Assembly: GCA_017621155.1 (NCBI GenBank) | Contig: JAGATP010000015.1 | Coordinates: 96,456-160,455 of the forward strand | Direction: 5' to 3' | Length of the DNA stretch: 64,000 nucleotides | From: Clostridia bacterium | GTDB taxonomy: Bacteria; Bacillota; Clostridia; Christensenellales; Borkfalkiaceae | Shown here: piece by piece, positions 32,251 through 41,669 of the stretch | Numbering within the stretch: the first letter of the stretch is position 1 | Layout: the number at the start of each line of letters is the position of its first letter | Program-made: the position numbers and the translations under genes | Notes under the pieces: model-generated | Databases searched by the model: none | Seen by the model: only the letters and a program-made list of their open reading frames with translations | What the model was told of the DNA's origin: nothing

Positions 32251-32631
32251 TCACTTTTTTACGTTTACGGTGATAATTCCGCATAAAACGCCCACGACGA
32301 TGCCGAACAAAAGCTCTGCGAGGAACCAAAGACTCCAGGTAATGCTGCCCGCAAGGAAGGAAAAGACGAGCTTTGTCAAAACAATGGAGAGCGCGCCGCC
32401 GATTCCGCCCTTGATGATTCCCATCTCGGGAGAAAACCCGAAGAAACACCCCAGAAAAACGGAAATCACCTTGATACACTGGTTGACGGGTGAAATCACG
32501 GAATTGGGAAGGGAGAACACCTTGATGAGAAGGGCAAATAAAAGCTCGAGGGCGAGGGACGTGACGAGCGCGATTCCCACGCATTTTAAGACGTCGAGAA
32601 CGACCCCTGTAATCCGTCTGTCGATCTGCAT
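32251..32631 (-). CDS. TIGR04086-like small membrane protein
   Basis: A 126-residue protein with four predicted helices (about 12-38, 48-68, 73-97 and 100-121). Size, helix spacing and position between yajC and the SCIFF precursor match the TIGR04086/YrzE membrane protein family of Clostridia, whose function is unknown. The ribosome site GGAGG is inside the 3' arm of a hairpin that ends right before the start codon, so initiation may depend on that hairpin being open. The start is the ATG at 32631. Confidence 0.8.
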   Translation of the reverse strand: MQIDRRITGVVLDVLKCVGIALVTSLALELLFALLIKVFSLPNSVISPVNQCIKVISVFLGCFFGFSPEMGIIKGGIGGALSIVLTKLVFSFLAGSITWSLWFLAELLFGIVVGVLCGIITVNVKK

Positions 32632-32636
32632 AAAAA

Positions 32637-32675
32637 AACCTCCGCAAATTGGATAACTTATCCTATGCGGAGGTT
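32637..32675 (-). terminator. Terminator hairpin that buries the ribosome site of the next gene
   Basis: Minus strand AACCTCCGCA / TGCGGAGGTT, a perfect 10-bp stem with a 19-nt loop, followed by TTTTT and ATG. It has all the features of an intrinsic terminator for yajC, and its 3' arm contains the GGAGG of the TIGR04086-like gene. Confidence 0.8.
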
Positions 32676-32693
32676 GACTTTCTTATGACGAAT

Positions 32694-32853
32694 CAGAGTG
32701 TGTTCATACGATCCGAAATGTATTTTGAGCAGATTTTTCGCAGGACAAGGCGCGAGGAGGGAGAATGCCAGACGCATTGAACCGACGAGGAACGAAGTAC
32801 TGCGGAAAATATGCCGAAGGATGCGCGTTGAGCGTTCGTGGAAACACGCTCTA
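32694..32853. repeat. Fold-back repeat element abutting the yajC stop
   Basis: About 160 bp with imperfect terminal inverted repeats (AGAGTGTGTTCATACG and CGTGGAAACACGCTCT, 12 of 16 pairing) and inner arms that also pair (GCAGATTTTTCGCA with TGCGGAAAATATGC). It has no plausible coding content and its right end overlaps the yajC stop codon. It looks like a non-autonomous or REP-type element; only one copy is in the window. Confidence 0.55.
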
Positions 32854-33267
32854 GTTCTTCTTTTCTTCGATGGCTTCCTCTGCTCTGGCTTCCGCTTCGG
32901 CAATGACCTCTTCCGCGGTCTGAGGCTCGGTTTCGACCGTCTCCTTCGCCCCTTCGGGATTGTCTCCGTCCATCTTATAGATCGCTTCGCGAACGAACTT
33001 CAGGTAGCTCTTGCCGTGCTCTTCATCGCCCGTTTCGAGGACAAAGGATTTATCCTCTTTGTCCACAGCAACGACGATGCCGCTGATGCCGCCGATGGTC
33101 GTGACTTTGCAGCCGGGAGCGACGGAGTTGAGTCTCGCTTCTTCCTTTTCCTGCTTCTTCTTATTCATTCTGCCGCTCCACCAAAATCCCAGAACGAAGA
33201 TGACGATGAGAACGCCCAACAGTACGTAGGAAGTCCATGCGGGAGTTTCCAATAATGCAAACAACAT
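32851..33267 (-). CDS. yajC: Preprotein translocase accessory subunit YajC
   Basis: A 138-residue protein: one N-terminal membrane helix (about 11-31), a basic stretch, then the YajC core (LNSVAPGCKVTTIGGISGIVVAVD) and an acidic, glutamate-rich C-terminal tail longer than in most relatives. It associates with SecDF. The start is the ATG at 33267, after AAGGAG. It has its own promoter (TTGCCA-17-TACAAT, 33296-33324). The stop codon lies within the end of the fold-back element, so the insertion may have reshaped the C terminus. Confidence 0.93.
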   Translation of the reverse strand: MLFALLETPAWTSYVLLGVLIVIFVLGFWWSGRMNKKKQEKEEARLNSVAPGCKVTTIGGISGIVVAVDKEDKSFVLETGDEEHGKSYLKFVREAIYKMDGDNPEGAKETVETEPQTAEEVIAEAEARAEEAIEEKKN

Positions 33268-33295
33268 ATGATTTCTCCTTAATCGGTTTTGTCTT

Positions 33296-33324
33296 ATTGT
33301 ACAATGTTTTTTCCCGTTTGGCAA
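33296..33324 (-). promoter_or_regulatory. yajC promoter
   Basis: Minus strand TTGCCA (33319-33324), 17 bp, TACAAT (33296-33301), about 30 bp before the start codon. Confidence 0.75.
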
Positions 33325-33371
33325 GCAAATTTACCGAATTTTTTTGTCAAACAGGATTTTTCATCTTTTTT

Positions 33372-34571
<1,200 letters not shown>

Positions 34572-36377
34572 TTATGCCGCATTCGCTCCTTCGTAATAGT
34601 CGCAAACCAACTCCTCCAACAGATCGAAGCCGCAAGGCCCGATTTCGAGAATGAGGGAATGGAACTCTTTGAGGGAGAACAGCTTTTGCGATTCGGCATA
34701 CTCGCGCAGGCGGTACATTTCATAACCGCCCGCACCGTAGTCGAGATAGAGGGCGGGAGAGGAGACGACGATCTGCCGAAGTTCTCCCGCAACGTCACCG
34801 TTCAGCCCGTTCCTGTTCATATAGTCCGCAAGCTCTGCCGTGTTCCAGCCGTAATAATTGACCCCGATGTCGATGACCGCACAGACCAAATAATTCAAAA
34901 CCGTTTCGTTGCGGGTCAGATCCGCGGCAACCTCGTTCGCGTAGTTGAACTCGTAATAGTTGAGCGCCTCACACTGCGCATAGACTGCCCAGCCCTCGGT
35001 ATAACCGCCGTAAGAAAACAGGCTGCGAAGGGGAAGAGGGTTGGTATTCAGAAAAGATACGTTCTGATAGAGGTGACCGGGGTAGCCCTCGTGTGCGATC
35101 GTGGTAATGACGGAAGAGCCTTCGCAAATGCTGCCGTTTACCGTAATCACACCGTTTTTGTAGTCGTCGATGGGCGGAATCAAGTAGTACGCAAGAACGT
35201 TTTCGTAGACCTTTTCCATGTTCTCGGAAAGGTACTTGACCTCGTAGGTCGTCTCTCCGATGGAGGGGAATCCCTCATCAAGACTGCTTGAAAAAATGGA
35301 GAGCACTTTTTCGGGATCGGAAGGCGTTATGATTTTTGAAGGGTCGCCATACATCCAATTCATCCATTCGATCGCGGCGTTGCGGTTTTTGAGAACAAGC
35401 GAAGCACTCTCCTTGAAGAGGGAATCGAGCTTTTCTTCCATGCTTTGAAACAGCGCGTCGACGTCTCCGTAATAGCCGAGCGAGGATTGCAGGAGAGCGA
35501 CGTAATAATCCGTCCCCGCCTGACCGTATCCGGCAATGCCGGATTCTCCCTCGCAACGTCCTTTCATCTTTTCCAGCTCTTCGGCAAGCGATCGGTAGGC
35601 GTCTATGTAATAGGAGGCAACGTATTCCTCATGGAGAGCGGTGTACTCGTCCGCCTCGGCAGGGGTAATCGTCTTATCGGAGACAAAACGCTGAATTTTC
35701 TCGGAAAACAGGGGGAACAAACAGCATTCTTCCTCCGAATAAACGCTTTCGCATTGCTCGATGACGAGATCGAGAAGATCATCGGACAACGCATAGCCCT
35801 GTTCGATCATGCTCCACTCGTCCTCAAGACAAAGCTCGAAGCAGTCGGGAATTTCACGCAACAGATTCAGGTATTCTTCGACGTCCTGTCTGTCGTAAAA
35901 GGGATACTCTGAAAAAACGGTGACAAGATTCGCCTGAATCCCCTTCGCATAATCAAAGTTAGAGCCGGTATAAGAAAGCGCCTCCCCCTCTTCGCCCAAA
36001 AGCTCCGATTCGATCAGGCGATAGGCAATCTGATTCTTGCGGGAAAGCTTTTCGTAGGGCAACGCTTCCAGCTCTGCAAGCGCGCCGTCCATTGCGTCGC
36101 TGTCGACGCCCAAGGACAAAAGGGAAGCGGGTTTTCGGGTTAGACCGTAGGCACTGTAATCTTTAACGAGAAAGCGGGTATTCACCGAATCGGACTCCGC
36201 CATCAGCCGAAACAGATCGTTTGCGCACGACTCAAAGCGAGCATTGATCGCCTTGTCTCCCTTGGTCCAAAAAGTGCGATGGCGCTCCTCTTCCACCGTT
36301 TCTCCTTGGCAGGCGGTGAGCGGAGCCGTCATCAACAGCGCGGAAATCGCAATCGATAGAATGTTTGACCATTTCAT
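34572..36377 (-). CDS. DUF885-family lipoprotein, probable zinc metallopeptidase
   Basis: A 601-residue exported protein. The signal peptide ends in LTAC, a lipobox with the lipidated Cys at about residue 23. The remainder is a DUF885 helical domain with the HExxxxH-type motif IAHEGYPGHLYQ (about 440-452) and the downstream YTEGWAVYAQCE glutamate segment, as in a gluzincin-like zinc site. DUF885 proteins are thought to be carboxypeptidase-like; the substrate is unknown. It was probably inserted between queA and tgt, which are normally adjacent. The start is the ATG at 36377 following AGAGG; the longer frame lacks a ribosome site. Confidence 0.88.
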   Translation of the reverse strand: MKWSNILSIAISALLMTAPLTACQGETVEEERHRTFWTKGDKAINARFESCANDLFRLMAESDSVNTRFLVKDYSAYGLTRKPASLLSLGVDSDAMDGALAELEALPYEKLSRKNQIAYRLIESELLGEEGEALSYTGSNFDYAKGIQANLVTVFSEYPFYDRQDVEEYLNLLREIPDCFELCLEDEWSMIEQGYALSDDLLDLVIEQCESVYSEEECCLFPLFSEKIQRFVSDKTITPAEADEYTALHEEYVASYYIDAYRSLAEELEKMKGRCEGESGIAGYGQAGTDYYVALLQSSLGYYGDVDALFQSMEEKLDSLFKESASLVLKNRNAAIEWMNWMYGDPSKIITPSDPEKVLSIFSSSLDEGFPSIGETTYEVKYLSENMEKVYENVLAYYLIPPIDDYKNGVITVNGSICEGSSVITTIAHEGYPGHLYQNVSFLNTNPLPLRSLFSYGGYTEGWAVYAQCEALNYYEFNYANEVAADLTRNETVLNYLVCAVIDIGVNYYGWNTAELADYMNRNGLNGDVAGELRQIVVSSPALYLDYGAGGYEMYRLREYAESQKLFSLKEFHSLILEIGPCGFDLLEELVCDYYEGANAA

Positions 36378-36469
36378 AACAGAACCTCTTGTTTGCTTTT
36401 CTCTCTCGTTCGGGCAGAGCACGGGATCGTGATCAAAAAGCGCCCGTCCTTTCAATTCGTTCAGAACGC

Positions 36470-37495
36470 TTATACGATCATCATTGCGTCGCCGAAGGAG
36501 AAAAAACGGTACTTTTCTCCCACCGCCGTCTCGTAGACGGAGAGAATTTCCTCGCGCGAGCAGAGAGCGGATACGAGCATGATGAGGGTACTTTCGGGAA
36601 GGTGAAAGTTCGTGATGAGGGCGTCGACGATTTTAAATTCGTAGGGGGGATAGATGAAGATGGAGGTATCCCCCTTCGTCGCGGCGATTTTGCCCTTTTC
36701 GATGGCGGCGCTTTCGAGCGTGCGGACGGAGGTCGTTCCGACGGCGATGACCCGCCTTCCCTCCGCCTTTGCCGCGTTGACGATTTCGGCGGTTGTTTCA
36801 GACACCTCGAAGTACTCGGTGTGCATTTTGTGATCGGTGATAACGTCCTCTTTGACGGGACGGAAGGTTCCCAACCCGACGTGCAACAGCACGGGCGCGA
36901 TGACGACGCCCTTTGCCTGCAAGCGAGCGAGCAATTCCTCCGTAAAGTGAAGCCCCGCCGTAGGCGCGGCGGCGGAGCCGTCCGTTTTGCAGTAGACCGT
37001 CTGATAACGGGATTGATCTTCCAGCTTTTGGGTAATGTAGGGAGGAAGGGGCATGGTGCCGACCCTTGTCAGAATGTCCTCGAACACGCCCTCGTATTCA
37101 AAGGAGACGATCCGCTCTCCCGACTCGGTAATCCCCTCTACGGTGAGAGAAAGCTCGTCGGAAACGGTGAGCCGCGTGCCGATTTTGCATTTTTTTCCGG
37201 GCTTGACCAGCACCTCCCATCGCTTCAGATCGCAGCGCTTCAAAAGAAGCACTTCGACACTCCCCCCGTTCGCCGTGCGGGCGTACATTCTCGCAGGAAG
37301 CACCTTGGTATCGTTGATGACGAGGACGTCCCCCGCTTGAAGGTATTCTTCGACCTCGCGAAACAGTCTGTGTTCCGTTTTTTTCGTCTTTCTGTCATAA
37401 ACCAACAGCCTGGAAGCGTCACGCGGATAGACGGGAGTCTGCGCAATGAGTTCCTTGGGCAAATCGTAATAAAAATCGCTCTTTTTCAACGTCAT
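36470..37495 (-). CDS. queA: S-adenosylmethionine:tRNA ribosyltransferase-isomerase
   Basis: A 341-residue QueA, forming epoxyqueuosine on preQ1-modified tRNA with the ribosyl part of SAM. Recognisable segments are [47 protein letters not shown] and the C-terminal [12 protein letters not shown]. Full length. It starts with ATG at 37495, overlapping the ruvB stop by four bases, so it is translated with ruvB. The ruvC-ruvA-ruvB-queA-tgt order is a common bacterial arrangement. Confidence 0.97.
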   Translation of the reverse strand: MTLKKSDFYYDLPKELIAQTPVYPRDASRLLVYDRKTKKTEHRLFREVEEYLQAGDVLVINDTKVLPARMYARTANGGSVEVLLLKRCDLKRWEVLVKPGKKCKIGTRLTVSDELSLTVEGITESGERIVSFEYEGVFEDILTRVGTMPLPPYITQKLEDQSRYQTVYCKTDGSAAAPTAGLHFTEELLARLQAKGVVIAPVLLHVGLGTFRPVKEDVITDHKMHTEYFEVSETTAEIVNAAKAEGRRVIAVGTTSVRTLESAAIEKGKIAATKGDTSIFIYPPYEFKIVDALITNFHLPESTLIMLVSALCSREEILSVYETAVGEKYRFFSFGDAMMIV

Positions 37496-38538
37496 TCTTC
37501 ATACCCGGAAAGTTGTTTTTTTCTCTTGTCCGTCAGGGGAATCCCGAGGTGTTCGTATCCTGCCTTCAAGCAGATTCTGCCCCTCGGCGTTCTGGCGATG
37601 AATCCGATCTGCAAAAGATAGGGTTCATAGGCATCCTCGATCGTCCTCACGTCCTCGTTGACGGTGGCGGCAATGGTATCCAGTCCGACGGGTCCCCCGC
37701 CGAATTTTTCGATCATCGCACGGAGAATCGCCCTGTCCGTACCGTCAAGGCCCAGCTCGTCTACGTCCATTCTCTTTAACGCGTATTTTGCGTCTTCAAG
37801 GCAGACGACGCCCTCCCCCTTTACGGTGGTAAAGTCGCGCACCCGCTTTAAAAAGCGGTTGGCAATTCTCGGCGTGCCTCTGCTCCTTCCCGCAATTTCA
37901 ATCGCGGCGTCCTCGTCGATGGAGATTCCGAGCGTCCTTGCGGAGCGGGAAACGATTTGTTTCAGTTCGGAGGAGCTGTACAGATCGAGACGGCAGATGA
38001 TGCCGAATCTGTCCCTTAAGGGGGAAGAGAGATTTCCCGCCTTTGTGGTAGCCCCCACCAGCGTGAAGTGCTTTAAGGAAAACCGAATGTTCCTCGCAGA
38101 GGGTCCTTTCCCCACGATGATGTCGAGGGCGTAGTCCTCCATTGCGGAGTACAAAATTTCCTCGACGTTATGATTGAGTCTGTGAATTTCGTCGATGAAG
38201 AGGACGTCCCCTTCGTTTAAATTGGTGAGAATGGCGGCAAGATCCCCCGAACGCTCGATGGCAGGGCCACTCGTCATCTTGATCTGCGAATCCAGCTCGT
38301 TGGCGATGATGTGCGCGAGCGTGGTCTTGCCCAAGCCGGGCGGGCCGTAGAGTAGCACGTGATCGAGCGCTTCTCCCCTTTCTTTCGCCGCCTTGATGTA
38401 GACCTTTAAGTTTTCCTTGACGGCGCTTTGACCGATGTAATCGTCCATGACCTTGGGGCGGAGGACGTTTTCTTCGGCGTCAAATTCGCTCTTGGTACTC
38501 ATGACGAGTCTGTCGTCTTCGTATTCGTCTTCGAACAT
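37492..38538 (-). CDS. ruvB: Holliday junction branch migration helicase RuvB
   Basis: A 348-residue AAA+ ATPase. Walker A is [12 protein letters not shown], Walker B FIDEIHRL, sensor 1 [19 protein letters not shown], and the winged-helix end carries [13 protein letters not shown]. RuvB drives branch migration at Holliday junctions with RuvA. The start follows AGGAGG, 9 bp after the ruvA stop. Confidence 0.97.
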   Translation of the reverse strand: MFEDEYEDDRLVMSTKSEFDAEENVLRPKVMDDYIGQSAVKENLKVYIKAAKERGEALDHVLLYGPPGLGKTTLAHIIANELDSQIKMTSGPAIERSGDLAAILTNLNEGDVLFIDEIHRLNHNVEEILYSAMEDYALDIIVGKGPSARNIRFSLKHFTLVGATTKAGNLSSPLRDRFGIICRLDLYSSSELKQIVSRSARTLGISIDEDAAIEIAGRSRGTPRIANRFLKRVRDFTTVKGEGVVCLEDAKYALKRMDVDELGLDGTDRAILRAMIEKFGGGPVGLDTIAATVNEDVRTIEDAYEPYLLQIGFIARTPRGRICLKAGYEHLGIPLTDKRKKQLSGYEE

Positions 38539-38547
38539 AGTTCCTCC

Positions 38548-39132
38548 TTACATGGAACGGAGAGCGACCATGATGATTTCCTCCACGCTCGCCGCACCCG
38601 ACTGCTTCGCTTTCTGCACGCCCTGCACCGCCTCCGCACGGGTAAAACCGAGCCCCGTGAGGGCGGCAATCGCCTCGTCGTCTTCTTTGCCTGCGGAAAG
38701 CACGACTTCCCCCTCCGGAAGAGGGGTTACCTTTAAGCTCATCTTTTCCTTCAGCTCCAAAATAAGGCGCTCCGCCGTCTTTTTGCCGAGTCCCTTGACG
38801 GAAGCAAGGCGCTTGACATCCCCCGTGGCAATGGCGGAGACGACGTCGGAGGGGCTGAGCTGGGACAAAATACCGACGCCCATTTTCGGGCCGACGCCCT
38901 GCACGGAGATAAGCTGTAAAAAGAGGGTCTTTTCCTCCGGCGTGGAAAATCCGTAGAGAGAAATGCCGTCTTCCTTGACGTGAAGATACGTATAGACCTC
39001 TCCGACGCGCTTTCCCGAAAGAGAGGCGTGGGCAGAGCCGGTCAGCGTGACTTCGTAGCCGACCCCGTTCACCTCCAAAATGCAGGTATCGTAGCCGAGA
39101 GATAAGAGATTCCCTTTGAGGTATGCGATCAT
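38548..39132 (-). CDS. ruvA: Holliday junction branch migration protein RuvA
   Basis: A 194-residue protein with the OB fold at the N terminus (MIAYLKGNLLSLGYD, VYTYLHVKEDGISLYGF), two helix-hairpin-helix motifs (VQGVGPKMGVGIL, VKGLGKKTAERLILELK) and the C-terminal RuvB-binding domain (EAIAALTGLGFTRAEA). It holds the four-way junction open. It lies between ruvC and ruvB with gaps of 9 bp each. Confidence 0.97.
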   Translation of the reverse strand: MIAYLKGNLLSLGYDTCILEVNGVGYEVTLTGSAHASLSGKRVGEVYTYLHVKEDGISLYGFSTPEEKTLFLQLISVQGVGPKMGVGILSQLSPSDVVSAIATGDVKRLASVKGLGKKTAERLILELKEKMSLKVTPLPEGEVVLSAGKEDDEAIAALTGLGFTRAEAVQGVQKAKQSGAASVEEIIMVALRSM

Positions 39133-39141
39133 AATGCTCCT

Positions 39142-39636
39142 TTAAATGTGGAACTGATTTCCAAAGCGCGCCGTGTGGGCGTGGGTGAGTGCGACGGACA
39201 GCGCGTCGGCGGCGTCGTCGGGACGAGGCACGGATTTGAGCCCCAAAATCGAGGTGACGACCCGTTGAATTTGCTGCTTGTCCGCCTTTCCGTATCCGGT
39301 CAGCGCCTGCTTGATCTGCATGGGCGTGTACTCGTAGAGCTTCCCGAGCCGTTTGATGCAGGCGAGGAGAATGACCCCACGTGCGTGAGCGACGGGAATG
39401 CCCGTCGTGATGTTCTTGGTGAAGAAGAGCTCCTCGATGGCGACCTCTTCGGGGGAATAGGTGTCGAGAATGCGGTTAACCCCCTCTTCGAGCATGGCGA
39501 GCCGCACGGGAAGCCCCTCCTCTTTCGGGGTCAGCACGACGCCGTAATCGACGGCTCTGCAATCTCCGTTCTTCTTTTTTTCGAGGATTCCGTATCCCAT
39601 GGTAGCGAGACCGGGATCAATTCCCAAAATAATCAC
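39142..39636 (-). CDS. ruvC: Crossover junction endodeoxyribonuclease RuvC
   Basis: A 164-residue resolvase. It begins VIILGIDPGLATMGYG, whose first Asp is catalytic; AIEELFFTKN carries the catalytic Glu pair, and RPDDAADALSVALTH holds the final acidic residues. I chose the GTG at 39636, eight bases after AAGGGG; a TTG two codons upstream is too near that site. First gene of the ruv-queA-tgt run and divergent from argH across 120 bp of AT-rich DNA. Confidence 0.94.
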   Translation of the reverse strand: MIILGIDPGLATMGYGILEKKKNGDCRAVDYGVVLTPKEEGLPVRLAMLEEGVNRILDTYSPEEVAIEELFFTKNITTGIPVAHARGVILLACIKRLGKLYEYTPMQIKQALTGYGKADKQQIQRVVTSILGLKSVPRPDDAADALSVALTHAHTARFGNQFHI

Positions 39637-39666
39637 AAACAATTCCCCTTATCCATACAAAATAAC

Positions 39667-39695
39667 TTGATAAAATCAGAAAAAAATTGTAAAAT
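39667..39695 (+). promoter_or_regulatory. argH promoter
   Basis: TTGATA (39667-39672), 17 bp, TAAAAT (39690-39695), in a very AT-rich intergenic stretch. A 5' leader of about 55 nt follows. I saw no ARG box that I could call with confidence. Confidence 0.7.
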
Positions 39696-39755
39696 ATCAC
39701 TATCTATTTTAATGGATTCCATAAAATAAGTCAAGCACAAACGGAAGGAAACCTT

Positions 39756-41129
39756 ATGAAATTATGGGAAGGAAGATTCGATCAGCCGACCGCACCCGAT
39801 GCGGACGCCTTTAACGAATCGTTATCGTTCGACAAAGCGCTCTATCGCTGCGACATCACGGCGTCCATCGCACACGCAACCATGCTGGGAGCGTGCGGCA
39901 TTCTCTCCAAAGAGGAGAGCGACAAGATCGTCGCGGGGCTCAAATCCATCCTCTCGGACATCGAGGAGAAAAAGCTCGCAATCGAGGGCTACGAGGACAT
40001 TCACTCCTTCGTGGAAAATCACCTCGTCAAGCGGATCGGGGACACAGGCAAAAAGCTACACACGGCAAGGTCGAGAAACGACCAGGTGGCGACGGACTTC
40101 CGCCTCTACGTCAGGGAGAGCGCCCTGCGCGTCAAGGAGACGGTGCGTTCCCTTATAAAAGCCCTGCTCGCCCTCTCCGAGGCGCACTACGACGACATCA
40201 TGCCCGGCTACACCCATCTGAGAAAGGCGCAGCCCATTTCCGTCTCGCAGTTTTTCAACGCCTATGCGGAGATGTTCCTGCGGGATATGGACAGGCTCAA
40301 CCATACCTATCGATCGGCAAACGTCATGCCCCTCGGAAGCGGTGCGCTTGCGGGAACTTCTTACCCCATCGACCGCAACCTGACGAAAGAGCTTTTGGGA
40401 TTTGACTCGGTGACGAACTGCTCCCTCGACGGGGTGTCCGACCGCGATTTCGTCGCCGAATACCTCTTCAGCTGCTCCCTCATCATGGCGCACCTCTCCC
40501 GCCTCGCGGAAGACACCATTCTGTACACGACGGAAGAATTCGGCTTCTTCGAAATTTCGGATGCCTATTCCACCGGTTCTTCCATCATGCCTCAAAAGAA
40601 AAATCCGGATATTCCCGAGCTCGTCCGCGGAAAAACGGGACGGGTCTACGGGCATCTGATGGGACTGCTCACCGCGATCAAAGGAATTCCCCTCGCCTAC
40701 AACAAGGACTTGCAGGAGGACAAGGAGTGCCTGTTCGACGCGGAAGAGACCGTCTTGAAATGCGTCGGCATCTATGCGGAAATGCTCGGACACGTCACCT
40801 TGAAGACGGAGCGCATGGAAGAAGCGGCGGGAAGCGAATTTACCACCGCCACCGACATTGCCGACTACCTCGCAAAAAAGGGGCTTCCCTTCCGCACGGC
40901 ACACGCCGTGACGGGGAAAATCGTCCGCCACTGCATCGAAAAGGGAATCACCTTCTCCGACCTCTCCGTCGAAGCGTACAAGGAGTTTTCTCCCATCTTC
41001 GAGGAGGATATCCTCTCCGTGGTGGACGCGAGAAACTCCGCCGCATCGCGCACCTGCGCGGGCGGAAGCTCGCCTTCCTCCGCAAGGCAATCGCTCGCCT
41101 CCATCTTAGAGCGGCTCAAATCCCTTTAA
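39756..41129 (+). CDS. argH: Argininosuccinate lyase
   Basis: A 457-residue enzyme splitting argininosuccinate into arginine and fumarate. Family motifs: MKLWEGRFDQPTA at the start, HTARSRNDQVATD, the signature GSSIMPQKKNPD with the catalytic Ser, and YNKDLQEDKE. Length is normal. It starts with ATG after GGAAGG. The argG partner usually found next to it is absent, so the gene stands alone here, transcribed on the plus strand and converging on module 3 with a shared terminator. Confidence 0.97.
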   Translation: MKLWEGRFDQPTAPDADAFNESLSFDKALYRCDITASIAHATMLGACGILSKEESDKIVAGLKSILSDIEEKKLAIEGYEDIHSFVENHLVKRIGDTGKKLHTARSRNDQVATDFRLYVRESALRVKETVRSLIKALLALSEAHYDDIMPGYTHLRKAQPISVSQFFNAYAEMFLRDMDRLNHTYRSANVMPLGSGALAGTSYPIDRNLTKELLGFDSVTNCSLDGVSDRDFVAEYLFSCSLIMAHLSRLAEDTILYTTEEFGFFEISDAYSTGSSIMPQKKNPDIPELVRGKTGRVYGHLMGLLTAIKGIPLAYNKDLQEDKECLFDAEETVLKCVGIYAEMLGHVTLKTERMEEAAGSEFTTATDIADYLAKKGLPFRTAHAVTGKIVRHCIEKGITFSDLSVEAYKEFSPIFEEDILSVVDARNSAASRTCAGGSSPSSARQSLASILERLKSL

Positions 41130-41189
41130 ACGAACGCCCGATCAAAAGCCTCTCCGATCCCGCATCGGAGAAACCGTCCCGAAAAGGCA

Positions 41190-41219
41190 AACGAGGAAAG
41201 GTACGCATACCTTTCCTCG
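41190..41219. terminator. Bidirectional terminator between argH and module 3
   Basis: A perfect 13-bp stem with an ACGAGGAAAGGTA-type arm and a 4-nt loop, with T runs beyond both ends when read in either direction. It serves converging argH and module 3. Confidence 0.92.
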
Positions 41220-41270
41220 TTCTTTTTTTATGAAAGATTCGGAATTTCTCTCAAGCTCTTGGGTGTCCGA

Positions 41271-41669
41271 TCACTTTTTTTGTCTCTTTCCCGAAAAGGA
41301 AGTGACGATTCCGAAAATCGCAGCCAACAACAAGAGAATTGCAATGGCGAGGCGCGGGCCCACGTTATCCGCATTTCCGAAATAGTTTCCCATGCCTACC
41401 ATCCAAGCCGTGATATCATCGATGGAATTGTTGATGAGAAGAAGCAATCCTACCGTCATGACGACGACGAAGGCAATCCTGATGAAATCCGCAAAATAGC
41501 CGTCGTAAAACAGCAGCAAAGCGCCGATAACCGTTCCGACGAGCGCACAGGCGAAGATTCCGCCCTGAAAAGTTCCCGATGCAATGCCGAAAATGAGATA
41601 TCCGACCGCCGAGAGCGCTCCAAACGCCGTAGCGGTGATCCCGAAATACGATTTTAAAGAATGATTCAT
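41271..41669 (-). CDS. Module 3 small four-helix membrane protein
   Basis: A 132-residue protein with four helices (about 8-29, 33-54, 59-82 and 101-124) and a basic SGKRQKK tail. It takes the same place behind GH3 as the module 1 and 2 proteins, but the sequence is too diverged to call homologous by eye: the VLEV--RMD segment is missing. The start overlaps the GH3 stop by four bases (ATGA), a tighter coupling than in modules 1 and 2. The start follows GGGAGG. Function unknown; the retained position and topology suggest the same role. Confidence 0.85.
   Translation of the reverse strand: MNHSLKSYFGITATAFGALSAVGYLIFGIASGTFQGGIFACALVGTVIGALLLFYDGYFADFIRIAFVVVMTVGLLLLINNSIDDITAWMVGMGNYFGNADNVGPRLAIAILLLLAAIFGIVTSFSGKRQKK

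Noticed and set aside
32658..32903. An 81-residue minus-strand frame
   Set aside because: It lies mostly in the fold-back element and antisense-like out-of-frame yajC DNA, with basic low-information sequence.
39640..39642. TTG start for ruvC
   Set aside because: Only about two bases from the AAGGGG ribosome site; the GTG two codons later has normal spacing.
40056..41090. A 344-residue minus-strand frame over argH
   Set aside because: Antisense of a well-conserved enzyme gene; no family features and no ribosome site.
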